A DNA stretch of 64,000 nucleotides from Planctomonas deserti (lineage in GTDB: Bacteria > Actinomycetota > Actinomycetes > Actinomycetales > Microbacteriaceae), in assembly GCF_003067705.1 (NCBI RefSeq), contig NZ_QANL01000002.1, positions 1-64,000 of the forward strand, read 5' to 3'. Below the pieces are notes generated by a model. It worked only from the letters and a program-made list of their open reading frames with translations. It was not told where the DNA came from and did not search any database. Shown here one piece after another: positions 38,179 to 46,980 of this stretch. Both the position numbers and the translations under genes were made by a program. How positions within the stretch are numbered: the first letter of the stretch is position 1; the number at the start of each line of letters is the position of its first letter.

Positions 38179-39479
38179 TGAGCGACACGGTCGAGGCGTT
38201 CGACGCCGTCGACCTCATCCGCACCAAGCGCGACCGCGGAGAGCTCTCCACGGAGCAGATCCGCTGGTTGATCGACGCGTACACGCGCGGCTACGTGGGC
38301 GACGAGCAGATGGCCGCCATGGCCATGGCGATCCTGCTGAACGGCATGGAGCGCCGCGAGATCCGCGACCTCACCCTCGCCATGATCGCGAGCGGCGAGA
38401 CCATGAGCTTCGACACACTCGGCAAGCCGACGGTGGACAAGCACTCGACGGGCGGCGTCGGCGACAAGATCACGCTGCCGCTCATGCCCCTCGTCGCATC
38501 CTTCGGCGTCGCCGTCCCGCAGCTGTCCGGCCGTGGCCTGGGCCACACCGGCGGCACCCTCGACAAGCTCGAGAGCATCCCGGGCTGGCGCGCGGAGCTC
38601 TCCAACGAGGAGATGTTCGAGCAGCTGCGCGTGCACTCCGGCGTCATCTGCGCCGCCGGGGCGGGCCTCGCGCCCGCGGACAAGCGCCTGTACGCGCTGC
38701 GCGACACCACGGGCACCGTCGAGGCCATCCCGCTCATCGCGTCGTCGATCATGAGCAAGAAGATCGCGGAGGGCACGGGAGCGCTCGTGCTCGACGTGAA
38801 GTTCGGCTCGGGCGCCTTCATGCAGGACATCGAGAAGTCCCGCGAGCTCGCCCGCACCATGGTCGATCTCGGCACCGACGCGGGCGTCACCACGACGGCG
38901 CTGCTCACGAACATGAATGTGCCGCTCGGTCTCGCCATCGGCAACGCGAACGAGGTGCGCGAGTCCGTCGAGGTGCTCGCGGGCGGCGGACCCGCGGATG
39001 TCGTGGAGCTCACCATCGCGCTCGCCCGGGAGATGCTCGCCGCGGCGGGGCAGCCGGACGCCGACGTCGAGGCGGCGCTCGCCGACGGGCGCGCCATGGA
39101 CTCGTGGCGGGCCATCATCGCGGCGCAGGGCGGCGACCCCGACGCGGCGCTGCCCGTCGCGCGAGAGACCCACACCGTCCTCGCCGACCGCGCGGGCGTG
39201 CTCGTGGAGCAGCAGGCGCTGCCCTTCGGCATCGCCGCGTGGCGCCTCGGCGCCGGCCGCGCCCGCAAGCAGGATCCCGTGCAGCACGCGGCGGGCATCG
39301 ACCTGCACGCCAAGCCGGGCGACCGCGTGGCGGAGGGTCAGCCGTTGTTCACGCTGTCCGCGGACGAGCCCGCCCGTTTCGCGCGGGCGCTCGACGCGCT
39401 GGAGGGCGCGTACCGGATCGGCGACGAGGGCGAGGCCGTGCAGAACGGCGGCCCGCTCATCGCCGACCGCATCGCCTAG
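38178..39479 (+). CDS. deoA: Thymidine phosphorylase
   Basis: 433 aa from GTG 38178, which overlaps the cdd stop. Phosphate-binding KHSTGGVGDK and SGRGLGHTGGTLDKLESIPG are conserved. Splits thymidine/deoxyuridine into base and deoxyribose 1-phosphate. Follows Cdd in the pyrimidine salvage route and ends the uptake operon. Confidence 0.95.
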   Translation: MSDTVEAFDAVDLIRTKRDRGELSTEQIRWLIDAYTRGYVGDEQMAAMAMAILLNGMERREIRDLTLAMIASGETMSFDTLGKPTVDKHSTGGVGDKITLPLMPLVASFGVAVPQLSGRGLGHTGGTLDKLESIPGWRAELSNEEMFEQLRVHSGVICAAGAGLAPADKRLYALRDTTGTVEAIPLIASSIMSKKIAEGTGALVLDVKFGSGAFMQDIEKSRELARTMVDLGTDAGVTTTALLTNMNVPLGLAIGNANEVRESVEVLAGGGPADVVELTIALAREMLAAAGQPDADVEAALADGRAMDSWRAIIAAQGGDPDAALPVARETHTVLADRAGVLVEQQALPFGIAAWRLGAGRARKQDPVQHAAGIDLHAKPGDRVAEGQPLFTLSADEPARFARALDALEGAYRIGDEGEAVQNGGPLIADRIA

Positions 39480-39513
39480 CGTCCCGGCGTCCCGTCCCGG
39501 GGTCCGCGGAGCA

Positions 39514-39596
39514 CGCAACACAGGCTCCTCCACAGGCGGCCGCGCGGTAGCGCGCGGACCGGATCCCCCGGACCCTGTGAGGGAGCCTGTGTTGCG
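39514..39596. repeat. Perfect 15-bp inverted repeat, 53-bp interior
   Basis: CGCAACACAGGCTCC (39514-39528) and GGAGCCTGTGTTGCG (39582-39596). The interior is GC-rich and partly self-complementary. A decayed copy is at 7008-7110. Could be a small non-autonomous palindromic element or a deoA terminator. Confidence 0.85.
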
Positions 39597-39614
39597 CGGG
39601 GTGTGTCTCAGGAG

Positions 39615-39640
39615 CGTCCCTTCGACAGGCTGAGGGACCG
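39615..39640. repeat. Single REP-like copy
   Basis: CGTCCCTTCGACAGGCTGAG then GGACCG: one unit of the family arrayed at 12335-12575. Confidence 0.85.
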
Positions 39641-39679
39641 TAATGGGGATGGAGTCCATGAGATCCAGCGGGCACTCCG

Positions 39680-39823
39680 ACGCAATTCAGCAGATCTGGC
39701 CTACTGCTCGACCTAATTCAGCAGATTCCTCGCCGTCGTCGGCGTGTCAGGGCGATCAAGCGGCGTGTCGCTCGGGATTTGCTGAGTTGTGTCGGTGGCT
39801 CGCCGGATTCTGCTGAGTTACGT
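39680..39823. repeat. Intergenic element, copy B: inverted 18-mers around a 46-bp core
   Basis: Reverse copies at 39680-39697 and 39711-39728 (31 bp apart), core 39729-39774 (46 bp), forward copies at 39775-39792 and 39806-39823 (31 bp apart). The core carries GGCGTGTC twice. With the two entries above it fills 39480-39868, where I see no gene. Confidence 0.9.
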
Positions 39824-39868
39824 CGGTGGCCGGTCGAGAGTCCGCTGCAGCGCGGTGCTGCCGCGCGG

Positions 39869-40834
39869 TCAGGGGCGGGAGTCGCCGATGCGCTCCAGGG
39901 CGTCCACCAGGAGGTCCCAGAGACGGGGCGCGTCGATGCCGGTGGCCACCGAGGTCGTGCAGGAGGTCAGCGCCTCCTCGTCGGCCAGGACGAAGGGCCG
40001 CAGGTCCACGACGGTCATGCCGCGGGTGAGCGTGCCGGTGAGCTCCACGTCGATCGGCGCGCGCTGCACCTGGAGCACGGCGCGGTCGATGACGTACGCC
40101 ACGGCGCAGGCGTCGTGCACGGGCGGGCTCGGGAAGTCCTGGGTGTCGCGGTAGGCGCCGCCGTAGAACTCGAGCATGTCGAGCACGAACCGGGCGGGCG
40201 CCGTGCCGAGGGCCGCGATCCGCTCCTGCACCGCCCGGTCGGCGAGAGCCCGGTGCGTGACGTCGAGCCCCACCATGGTCACCGGCCAGTCCTGCGCGAA
40301 CACGATCTGCGCCGCCTCCGGGTCGATGGCGATGTTGAACTCGGCCGTCGGCGTCAGGTTGCCCGGCCCGTACGCGCCGCCCATCAGCACGACCTCCCGG
40401 ACCCGCTCGACGATCCGCGGCTCCTTCCGGGCGGCCAGGGCGATGTTGGTGAGCCCGCCCACGGGCACGAGCGTCACCGTGCCGGGGTCCGCGGCGAGCA
40501 CGGTGTCGATGATGAGGTCCACCGCGTGCCTGCCGTCGAGGTCGAAGGATGCGGGCGGCAGCGCCGGCCCGTCGAGCCCGGACTCGCCGTGGATGCCGGG
40601 CGCCGTCTCCCCGTGGCCGAGCAGCGGCCGGTCGCAGCCCGCGGCGAACGGCACGCCCGTGATGCCCGCGACGGTCGCGATGGCGAGCGCGTTACGGGTG
40701 ACGTTCGGCAGGCTGGAGTTGCCGACGACGGTGGTGACGGCGACGAGATCGACGCCGGGATTCCCGTGCGCGAGGAGCAGGGCGATCGCGTCGTCGTGGC
40801 CGGGGTCGCAGTCCAGGATGATCTTCGGTCGCAC
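39869..40834 (-). CDS. Inosine-uridine preferring nucleoside hydrolase
   Basis: 321 aa from GTG 40834. The calcium and active-site motif DCDPGHDDA is at residues 8-16; VGGLTNIA and ATVAGITG also fit the IUNH family. Cleaves nucleosides to base plus ribose without phosphate. Divergent from add and facing the repeat region. Substrate range cannot be told from sequence alone. Confidence 0.93.
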   Translation of the reverse strand: MRPKIILDCDPGHDDAIALLLAHGNPGVDLVAVTTVVGNSSLPNVTRNALAIATVAGITGVPFAAGCDRPLLGHGETAPGIHGESGLDGPALPPASFDLDGRHAVDLIIDTVLAADPGTVTLVPVGGLTNIALAARKEPRIVERVREVVLMGGAYGPGNLTPTAEFNIAIDPEAAQIVFAQDWPVTMVGLDVTHRALADRAVQERIAALGTAPARFVLDMLEFYGGAYRDTQDFPSPPVHDACAVAYVIDRAVLQVQRAPIDVELTGTLTRGMTVVDLRPFVLADEEALTSCTTSVATGIDAPRLWDLLVDALERIGDSRP

Positions 40835-40901
40835 GGGTGCCGGTCCTTCCCTGCCCGCCGGACGGGAGAGCGGGCGGGGACGACCCTAGTAGGTTGGAGG
40901 C

Positions 40902-42023
40902 ATGAACTCCGCTCCGGAAGACTTCCTGCTCGCGGGCGGCAGCGCCAACATCACGGCCCTGCCGAAGGTCTCGCTCCACGATCACCTCGACGGCGGGCTT
41001 CGGCCGCAGACCATCATCGAGCTCGCGGACGACGCGGGCATCGAGCTCCCCGCGACGGATCCCGACGCGCTCGCCGACTGGTTCGCGGACCAGGCGGACT
41101 CCGGCTCGCTCGTGGACTACCTGAAGACGTTCGACGTGACCATCTCCGTCATGCAGACGGAGGAGGGCCTCGCCCGGGTCGCGCGCGAGTTCGTGCAGGA
41201 CCTCGGGAAGGACGGCGTCGTCTACGGCGAGATCCGCTGGGCGCCCGAGCAGCACCTGACCCGCGGCCTCACGCTCGATCAGGTGGTCGACGCGGTGCAG
41301 GACGGCATCGAGGCGGGCATCGACGACGTGCGTCACGCGGGCGGCCGCATCCGCATCGGGCAGCTGGTCAGCGCCATGCGGCACCTCGACCGCGGCCGCG
41401 AGATCGCCGAGCTCGCGGTGCGTCACCGCGACGCCGGCGTCGTGGGCTTCGACATCGCCGGACCCGAGGCGGGCTTCCCGCCGTCCCGGCTGCAGGACGC
41501 GTTCGACCTCCTGGCCGCCGAGTTCTTCCCCCGCACCGTGCACGCGGGCGAGGCCGACGGGCTGGACAGCATCCGCAGCGCCCTCATCGACGCCCGTGCC
41601 CAGCGCCTCGGCCACGGCGTGCGGATCGCCCAGGACGTGTTCCTGGAGCGCGAGGACGACGAGAACACGTTCGTGTCGCTCGGCCCGCTCGCCCAGTGGG
41701 TGCGCGACCAGCAGATCGCGCTCGAGCTCTCCCCGAGCTCCAACCTGCAGACCGGTGCGATCGAGGCCTGGGGCGACGAGCTCGTCGACCACCCGTTCGA
41801 CGTGCTCTATCAGCTCGGCTTCCGGGTGACGGTGAACACGGACAACCGACTCATGAGCGATACGTCGCTCAGCCAGGAGCTCGCGCTGCTGAGCGACGCG
41901 TTCGCCTACGACCTCTCCGACCTGCAGACGTTCCAGCTCAACGCGGCCGACGCGGCTTTCCTGCCGCTCGAGGACCGCGAGGAGCTCGCGGACATCATCA
42001 CCGAGGGCTTCGACCGCGCCTAG
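40902..42023 (+). CDS. add: Adenosine deaminase
   Basis: 373 aa. Zinc His pair in SLHDHLDGG, catalytic Glu/His in HAGEADG, and ELSPSSNLQTG with VNTDNRLMSDTSLSQE, the actinobacterial form of the metal-Asp motif. Converts adenosine to inosine, the substrate of the nucleoside hydrolase and of the phosphorylase at 44556. -10 TAGGTT (40890-40895) is 6 nt before the ATG. Confidence 0.94.
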   Translation: MNSAPEDFLLAGGSANITALPKVSLHDHLDGGLRPQTIIELADDAGIELPATDPDALADWFADQADSGSLVDYLKTFDVTISVMQTEEGLARVAREFVQDLGKDGVVYGEIRWAPEQHLTRGLTLDQVVDAVQDGIEAGIDDVRHAGGRIRIGQLVSAMRHLDRGREIAELAVRHRDAGVVGFDIAGPEAGFPPSRLQDAFDLLAAEFFPRTVHAGEADGLDSIRSALIDARAQRLGHGVRIAQDVFLEREDDENTFVSLGPLAQWVRDQQIALELSPSSNLQTGAIEAWGDELVDHPFDVLYQLGFRVTVNTDNRLMSDTSLSQELALLSDAFAYDLSDLQTFQLNAADAAFLPLEDREELADIITEGFDRA

Positions 42024-42067
42024 GCGCGTTAGACATCTTCCAAGCGAGGGTTGAGAGACTTCAGGAC

Positions 42068-42520
42068 GTGCTTCCTCCCCTTCCCCAGAACGCGATCACC
42101 ATCGGCGCGCAGGCCGACGACTGGAGGGGCGCGGTGCGCCTGGCGGGTGATGCCCTCGCCCGTTCCGGCGCGGCGACGCCAGCGTTCGCGGAGGAGATGA
42201 TCCGGGTGATCGAGGAGTTCGGCCCCTACGTCGTCATCGCCCCGGGCCTCGCCCTCGCGCACGCCCGGCCCGGTCCCGAGACGCTCGCCGACGGGCTCTC
42301 CGTCGTGACCCTCGCGACCCCCGTCTCCTTCGGTCACGCGCACAACGACCCGGTGAGCGTCGTGCTCGGCCTGTCCGCGACGAACTCGGACGGTCACATC
42401 GCCGGCGTCGCGGGGCTCGCCAACGTCTTCAACGACGCGGGCGCGATCTCGCGCCTCGCGGCCGCGACGAGCGCCGACGAGGTGCTCGCCATCATGAAGC
42501 AGGGTGAGAGGGAATCATGA
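42068..42520 (+). CDS. PTS EIIA protein, ascorbate/mannitol type
   Basis: 150 aa from GTG 42068, the only GTG or ATG between the add stop and the conserved region; ribosome site is weak. Phospho-His is in APGLALAHARPG. ATGA-type overlap with the EIIB gene. It belongs to the family of UlaC-like EIIA proteins. No EIIC is present in the window. Confidence 0.87.
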   Translation: MLPPLPQNAITIGAQADDWRGAVRLAGDALARSGAATPAFAEEMIRVIEEFGPYVVIAPGLALAHARPGPETLADGLSVVTLATPVSFGHAHNDPVSVVLGLSATNSDGHIAGVAGLANVFNDAGAISRLAAATSADEVLAIMKQGERES

Positions 42521-42789
42521 AGATCGTGGCCATCTGCGGCGTCGGGGTGGGAACGTCGGCCATCCTCAAGGTGAACGCGGAGCGCGCGCTCGCCCGCCTG
42601 GGACTCGAGGCGGACGTGACCGCGTCGGACGCCGCGAACGTGCAGGTCGCCGCCGAGGACGCGCAGGTCATCCTGTCGTCGCCCGAGCTCGTGAGCCGCA
42701 TCGGCAAGACCTTCGCCGACATCGTCGTCATCGAGAACTACTTCGACGTCGACGAGATCGCCGAGAAACTGCAGAAGGCCATCGGCTGA
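42517..42789 (+). CDS. PTS EIIB protein, ascorbate/lactose-like
   Basis: 90 aa. Phospho-Cys motif ICGVGVGTSAIL near residue 7, as in UlaB-type EIIB. With the EIIA gene it forms a two-gene unit after add. A complete system would need an EIIC membrane subunit, which is not next to it. Confidence 0.9.
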   Translation: MKIVAICGVGVGTSAILKVNAERALARLGLEADVTASDAANVQVAAEDAQVILSSPELVSRIGKTFADIVVIENYFDVDEIAEKLQKAIG

Positions 42790-42799
42790 CTCAGCCCGC

Positions 42800-42857
42800 A
42801 TTCGCTGACGACGAGTTGGCCCTCTCGGGGCTCCGACTCGCGATCGAATCAGCGGAT
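42800..42857. terminator. Nested hairpin between convergent genes
   Basis: ATTCGCTGA (42800-42808) pairs with TCAGCGGAT (42849-42857), enclosing CGAGT/ACTCG (42812-42816 and 42836-42840). It lies between the stops of the EIIB and mutase genes and could end both transcripts. Confidence 0.5.
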
Positions 42858-42864
42858 GGGCGGT

Positions 42865-44559
42865 TCAGCCCGCGATGAGGGCGTGCACGCTCCGGCTCAG
42901 CTCCGCGACCACGCCGCGTGCGGCGTCGCGGCGCTCGTCCGCGCTCCCCGTCGTGCTGTGCGCGTCGATGTAGACCTTCACCTTCGGCTCGGTGCCGCTC
43001 GGCCGGACGATGACGCGTGCGCCGCCCTCCAGCCAGAAGCGGAGCACGTCGCTCGGCGGTAGATCGCCGAAGCCCTGGCTCAGGTCGTCGACGCGCTCGA
43101 CCGCGATGCTGCCGATGCGGCGGGGCGGGTTCGACCGGAGCCGCTCCATGGTGCGCGGGATGTCGGCGAGGTCGGTCACGCGCACTGACACCTGGTCCGA
43201 CGCGAAGTGCCCGAACCGCTCGGCGAACTCGCGGTCGTAGGAGTCGATGGTGCGGCCCTCCGACTTGAGCAGCAGCGCGCCCTCGAGAGCGGCGACCGCT
43301 GCGGAGATGCCGTCCTTGTCGCTCACCTTCCACGGGTCGACGAGGTAGCCGAGCGCCTCCTCGTAGCCGTAAATGAGGTCCGGCACGCGGGAGATCCACT
43401 TGAAGCCGGTCAGCGTCTCGGCGAAGCCGAAGCCGAAGTCCCGCGCGATGGCGGCGAGGGCGGGGGACGAGACGATCGACGACGCGAAGGTTCCGGTCTT
43501 GCCCTCGCGGCGGTAGCGCTCGGCGATGCCGAGGCCGAGGAGGGTGCCGATCTCATTGCCGCTGAGCCGCCGCCACGCGCCGTGGTCGTCGACGATGGCG
43601 ACGGCGAGGCGGTCCGCGTCGGGGTCGTTCGCGAGGATCAGCTCGGCGCCCGACTCGATCGCCTTGGCGAACGCGAGGTCGAGCGCGCCCGGCTCCTCCG
43701 GGTTGGGGAACTCGACGGTCGGGAACGTCGGGTCCGGCTCGAGCTGCTCCTCGACCAGGATGGGCGCGTTGACCCCGGCGGCCTCGAACACCCGCCGGGC
43801 CACGTCCCAGCCGACGCCGTGCATCGGCGTGTAGACGAAGCGGATGGGGGAGACGGGCGCCTCGAGGATGGACGCGGTGAGGCTCACGTACTCGTCGACG
43901 ACGCTCTCGTCGGCGACCGTGTAGTCGGTGGAGCGGGGCAGCGTCGCGACGCTGCGCTCGGCGGCGACCTTGGCGATGAACGCCGCGATGTCGCGGTCGG
44001 CGGGGGAGACGATCTGAGAGCCGCCGTCCGCTCCGCCGAGGTAGACCTTGTAGCCGTTGTCCTTCGCGGGGTTGTGCGACGCCGTGACCATGACGCCCGC
44101 GTCCACCCCGAGGTGCCGCACGGCGAACGCGAGGACGGGTGTCGGCAGCATCCGGGGCAGCAGGATGGCGCGCACGCCGGCTCCGGCCATGATCTCCGCC
44201 GTGTCCCTCGCGAAGATCTCGGAGTTCTTCCGCACGTCGTAGCCGATGACGATGGACGGGCGGGGGCTGCGGTTGCGCAGGTAGTCGGCGAAGCCCGCTG
44301 CGGCCTGCGCCACGAGCACCCGGTTCATCCGGTTCGACCCGGCGCCGAGGGAGCCGCGGAGCCCCGCCGTGCCGAACTGCAGGCGCGCGTCGAAGCGGTC
44401 GCGCAGGTCGGCGACGGCGGCGTCCCTGGCGTCACCGGATCCGCTGGTCGCGGCCTCCAGCAGCGCGCGGAGCTCCGCGCGCGTCTCCTCGTCCGGGTCC
44501 TGGTCGAGCCAGGCATTCGCCGCGGCGAGCAGCGCCTCGTCCAGCGCGGGGCGGCTCAC
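42865..44559 (-). CDS. Phospho-sugar mutase (PGM2/PmmB-like)
   Basis: 564 aa from GTG 44559, in GTGA overlap with the phosphorylase gene. Catalytic phospho-Ser in TASHNPAKDNGYKVY, metal loop NDPDADRLA, sugar loop GYEEALGY, C-terminal RPSGTEPK. Annotated in relatives as phosphomannomutase (PmmB). Members of the PGM2 branch also convert ribose 1-phosphate to ribose 5-phosphate, and co-transcription with purine nucleoside phosphorylase suggests that role here (inference). No separate DeoB is seen in the window. Confidence 0.9.
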   Translation of the reverse strand: MSRPALDEALLAAANAWLDQDPDEETRAELRALLEAATSGSGDARDAAVADLRDRFDARLQFGTAGLRGSLGAGSNRMNRVLVAQAAAGFADYLRNRSPRPSIVIGYDVRKNSEIFARDTAEIMAGAGVRAILLPRMLPTPVLAFAVRHLGVDAGVMVTASHNPAKDNGYKVYLGGADGGSQIVSPADRDIAAFIAKVAAERSVATLPRSTDYTVADESVVDEYVSLTASILEAPVSPIRFVYTPMHGVGWDVARRVFEAAGVNAPILVEEQLEPDPTFPTVEFPNPEEPGALDLAFAKAIESGAELILANDPDADRLAVAIVDDHGAWRRLSGNEIGTLLGLGIAERYRREGKTGTFASSIVSSPALAAIARDFGFGFAETLTGFKWISRVPDLIYGYEEALGYLVDPWKVSDKDGISAAVAALEGALLLKSEGRTIDSYDREFAERFGHFASDQVSVRVTDLADIPRTMERLRSNPPRRIGSIAVERVDDLSQGFGDLPPSDVLRFWLEGGARVIVRPSGTEPKVKVYIDAHSTTGSADERRDAARGVVAELSRSVHALIAG

Positions 44560-45386
44560 AGCGCGCCCACGATCCGGGCGAGCAGGTCGCCGAGGCGCCC
44601 CTCGGCCTCGCGGCCCGCCTCGAGCACCTCCTGGTGGCTGAGCGGGGTCTTCTGGATGCCGGCGGCGAGGTTGGTCACGAGCGACATGCCGAGCACCTCC
44701 ATGCCTGCCTCGCGCGCGGCGATGGCCTCGAGCGCCGTGGACATGCCCACGATGTGGCCGCCGATGGCCTTCGCGTACTGCACCTCGGCGGGCGTCTCGT
44801 AGTGCGGACCGCGGAACTGGCAGTAGACGCCCTCGTCGAGGTCCGGGTCCACGCCGTGCGCGATCCCGCGCAGCCGGGCGGAGTACAGGTCGGTCAGGTC
44901 GATGAAGGTCGCGCCCTCGAGCGGCGAGTCCGCCGTCAGGTTGATGTGGTCGCTGATCAGCACGGGGGTGCCCGGCGTCCAGTGCTCCTTGATGCCGCCC
45001 GCGCCGTTGGTGAGGACCATGACCTTCGCGCCGGTCGCGGCCGCGGTGCGCACGGAGTGCGCGACCCGGCGGACCCCGTGGCCCTCGTAGTAGTGCGTGC
45101 GGGCGCCGATCACCAGCGCGTGCGCGCCGCTGGCGAGCCGGATGCTGCGGAGGGTGCCGACGTGGCCGGACAGGGCGGGCGCCGAGAAGCCGACGATCTC
45201 CGTGGCGGGGACCGTGGCGACCGTCTCGCCCAGCAGGTCGGCCGCTTTGCCCCAGCCGCTGCCGAGGGTGAGAGCGATGTCGTGCCGCTCCACCCCGGTC
45301 GCCTCCGCGATCTGCGCTGCGGCCTGCGCGGCGATCTCGAAGGGGCTGTTCTCTGGCACGTCGAGCGGATTCTGCGCGGTGAGCAT
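44556..45386 (-). CDS. deoD: Purine nucleoside phosphorylase
   Basis: 276 aa. Trimeric PNP class: TLGSGWGKAADLL phosphate loop, MVLTNGAGGI, and the long GVDPDLDEGVYCQFRGPHYETPAE region. Releases purine and ribose 1-phosphate from inosine and guanosine. -10 TACAAT (45398-45393) sits 6 nt before ATG 45386, again leaderless. First gene of a two-gene operon with the mutase. The symbol deoD is used loosely; the trimeric class is also called punA. Confidence 0.94.
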   Translation of the reverse strand: MLTAQNPLDVPENSPFEIAAQAAAQIAEATGVERHDIALTLGSGWGKAADLLGETVATVPATEIVGFSAPALSGHVGTLRSIRLASGAHALVIGARTHYYEGHGVRRVAHSVRTAAATGAKVMVLTNGAGGIKEHWTPGTPVLISDHINLTADSPLEGATFIDLTDLYSARLRGIAHGVDPDLDEGVYCQFRGPHYETPAEVQYAKAIGGHIVGMSTALEAIAAREAGMEVLGMSLVTNLAAGIQKTPLSHQEVLEAGREAEGRLGDLLARIVGAL

Positions 45387-45467
45387 CCACCGATTGTAGG
45401 GGCCGGAGGGTCGTGACCTGCCCGGTCACGGCGTCCTCTTTGGTGGGCACAGGCTTCTCGGGAGACA

Positions 45468-46916
45468 ATGAGCCCCATGGCCTACGAGTTCGACACCCCG
45501 CAGAAGATCGCCGTCCTCGGTGGAGGTCCCGGAGGCTATGAGGCCGCCATAGCCGGGGCCCAGCTGGGCGCCGAGGTGACCCTGGTCGAGCGGGTCGGGG
45601 TGGGCGGCTCCGCGGTCATGACGGACGTCGTCCCGTCGAAGACCCTCATCGCCACCGCGGAGGCCACGAACTCCATCGGCGAGGCCGCCGATCTCGGGGT
45701 GCAGTTCTTCAGCCGGTCCGACGCATCGCACCGTCCGGTGCGGCCGGAGGTGGCCGTGAACCTCCGTGCCGTCAACCAGCGCCTCCTGCGCCTGGCGCGT
45801 CAGCAGTCCGAGGACCTGCGCGGCAGCCTCGTGCGCGCCGGCGTGCGCATCGTGCAGGGCGAGGGCCGCCTCGACGGCACCAACCGCATCATCGTGTCGA
45901 CCGCGCGCGGCGCGACCGGCACGGACTTCGACGAAATCACCGCGGACACCATCGTGCTCGCGATGGGCGCCCGCCCGCGCGTGCTCGACTCCGCGAAGCC
46001 GGACGGCGAGCGCATCCTCACCTGGACGCAGCTCTACAACATGGAGGCGACGCCGGAGCATCTCATCGTCGTCGGCTCGGGCGTCACGGGCGCCGAGTTC
46101 GCGTCGGCGTACACCGCGCTCGGCTCGAAGGTGACGCTCATCTCCAGCCGCGACCAGGTGCTGCCCGGCGAGGACGCCGACGCGGCCGACCTCATCGAGG
46201 ACGTGTTCAAGCGCAACGGCATGACCGTGCTCTCCAAGTCCCGCGCGGAGAGCGTCGTGAGCCGCGGCGACTCCGTCGTGGCCACGCTGACCGACGGCCG
46301 CACCGTCGAGGGCAGCCACTGCCTCATGGCCGTCGGCGCGGTGCCGAACACCGCGGGTATCGGCCTCGAGGAGGCCGGCGTGCAGCTGACCGACTCCGGG
46401 CACGTGCGCGTGAACCGGGTCGCCCGCACCTCGGTGTCGAACATCTACGCCGCCGGGGACTGCAGCACGTCGCTGCCGCTTGCATCCGTCGCGTCCATGC
46501 AGGGCCGGACCGCCGTCTACCACGCGATGGGCGACGCCGTGAACCCGACGGAGCTGCGCAACGTGACCTCGAACATCTTCACCCAACCGGAGATCGCGAC
46601 GGTCGGCTGGTCGCAGAAGGACATCGAGGAGGGCATCGCCCAGGGCGAGATCTACAAGCTGCCCCTCGCGTCGAACCCGCGGGCCAAGATGCAGAACGTG
46701 AAGGACGGCTTCGTGAAGCTCTTCGCGCGCACCGGATCCGGCACGGTGATCGGCGGCGTGATCGTCGCCCCCCGCGCGTCCGAGCTGATCTTCTCGCTTG
46801 CGATCGCCGTGGAGCACCGCCTCACGGTCGACGAGGTGGCGCGCGCGTTTACGGTGTACCCGTCGCTCTCCGGCTCCATCTCGGACGCCGCGCGCGCGAT
46901 GCACATCGTCAAGTAA
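45468..46916 (+). CDS. LpdA-like NAD(P)H quinone reductase flavoprotein
   Basis: 482 aa from ATG 45468 with GGGAG just upstream (ATG 45477 is an alternative). Two-dinucleotide-binding fold: FAD site GGGPGGYEAA, NAD(P) site VVGSGVTGAEFASAY, second FAD motif NIYAAGDCS, and a dimerisation domain. The redox-active CxxxxC disulfide of lipoamide dehydrogenase is missing: the segment reads GVGGSAVMTDVVPSKT. That loss is characteristic of M. tuberculosis LpdA (Rv3303c), a quinone reductase. Neighbourhood agrees. Confidence 0.9.
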   Translation: MSPMAYEFDTPQKIAVLGGGPGGYEAAIAGAQLGAEVTLVERVGVGGSAVMTDVVPSKTLIATAEATNSIGEAADLGVQFFSRSDASHRPVRPEVAVNLRAVNQRLLRLARQQSEDLRGSLVRAGVRIVQGEGRLDGTNRIIVSTARGATGTDFDEITADTIVLAMGARPRVLDSAKPDGERILTWTQLYNMEATPEHLIVVGSGVTGAEFASAYTALGSKVTLISSRDQVLPGEDADAADLIEDVFKRNGMTVLSKSRAESVVSRGDSVVATLTDGRTVEGSHCLMAVGAVPNTAGIGLEEAGVQLTDSGHVRVNRVARTSVSNIYAAGDCSTSLPLASVASMQGRTAVYHAMGDAVNPTELRNVTSNIFTQPEIATVGWSQKDIEEGIAQGEIYKLPLASNPRAKMQNVKDGFVKLFARTGSGTVIGGVIVAPRASELIFSLAIAVEHRLTVDEVARAFTVYPSLSGSISDAARAMHIVK

Positions 46917-46980
46917 GGGGGAGGCGGCGGGCCCGCTGCGCCGGTCCCTCGCCCTGTCGAGAGACAGCACTGGTCCTGAG

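Noticed and set aside
45468-46916. Dihydrolipoamide dehydrogenase
   Set aside because: The redox CxxxxC is missing, so it was called an LpdA-like quinone reductase instead.
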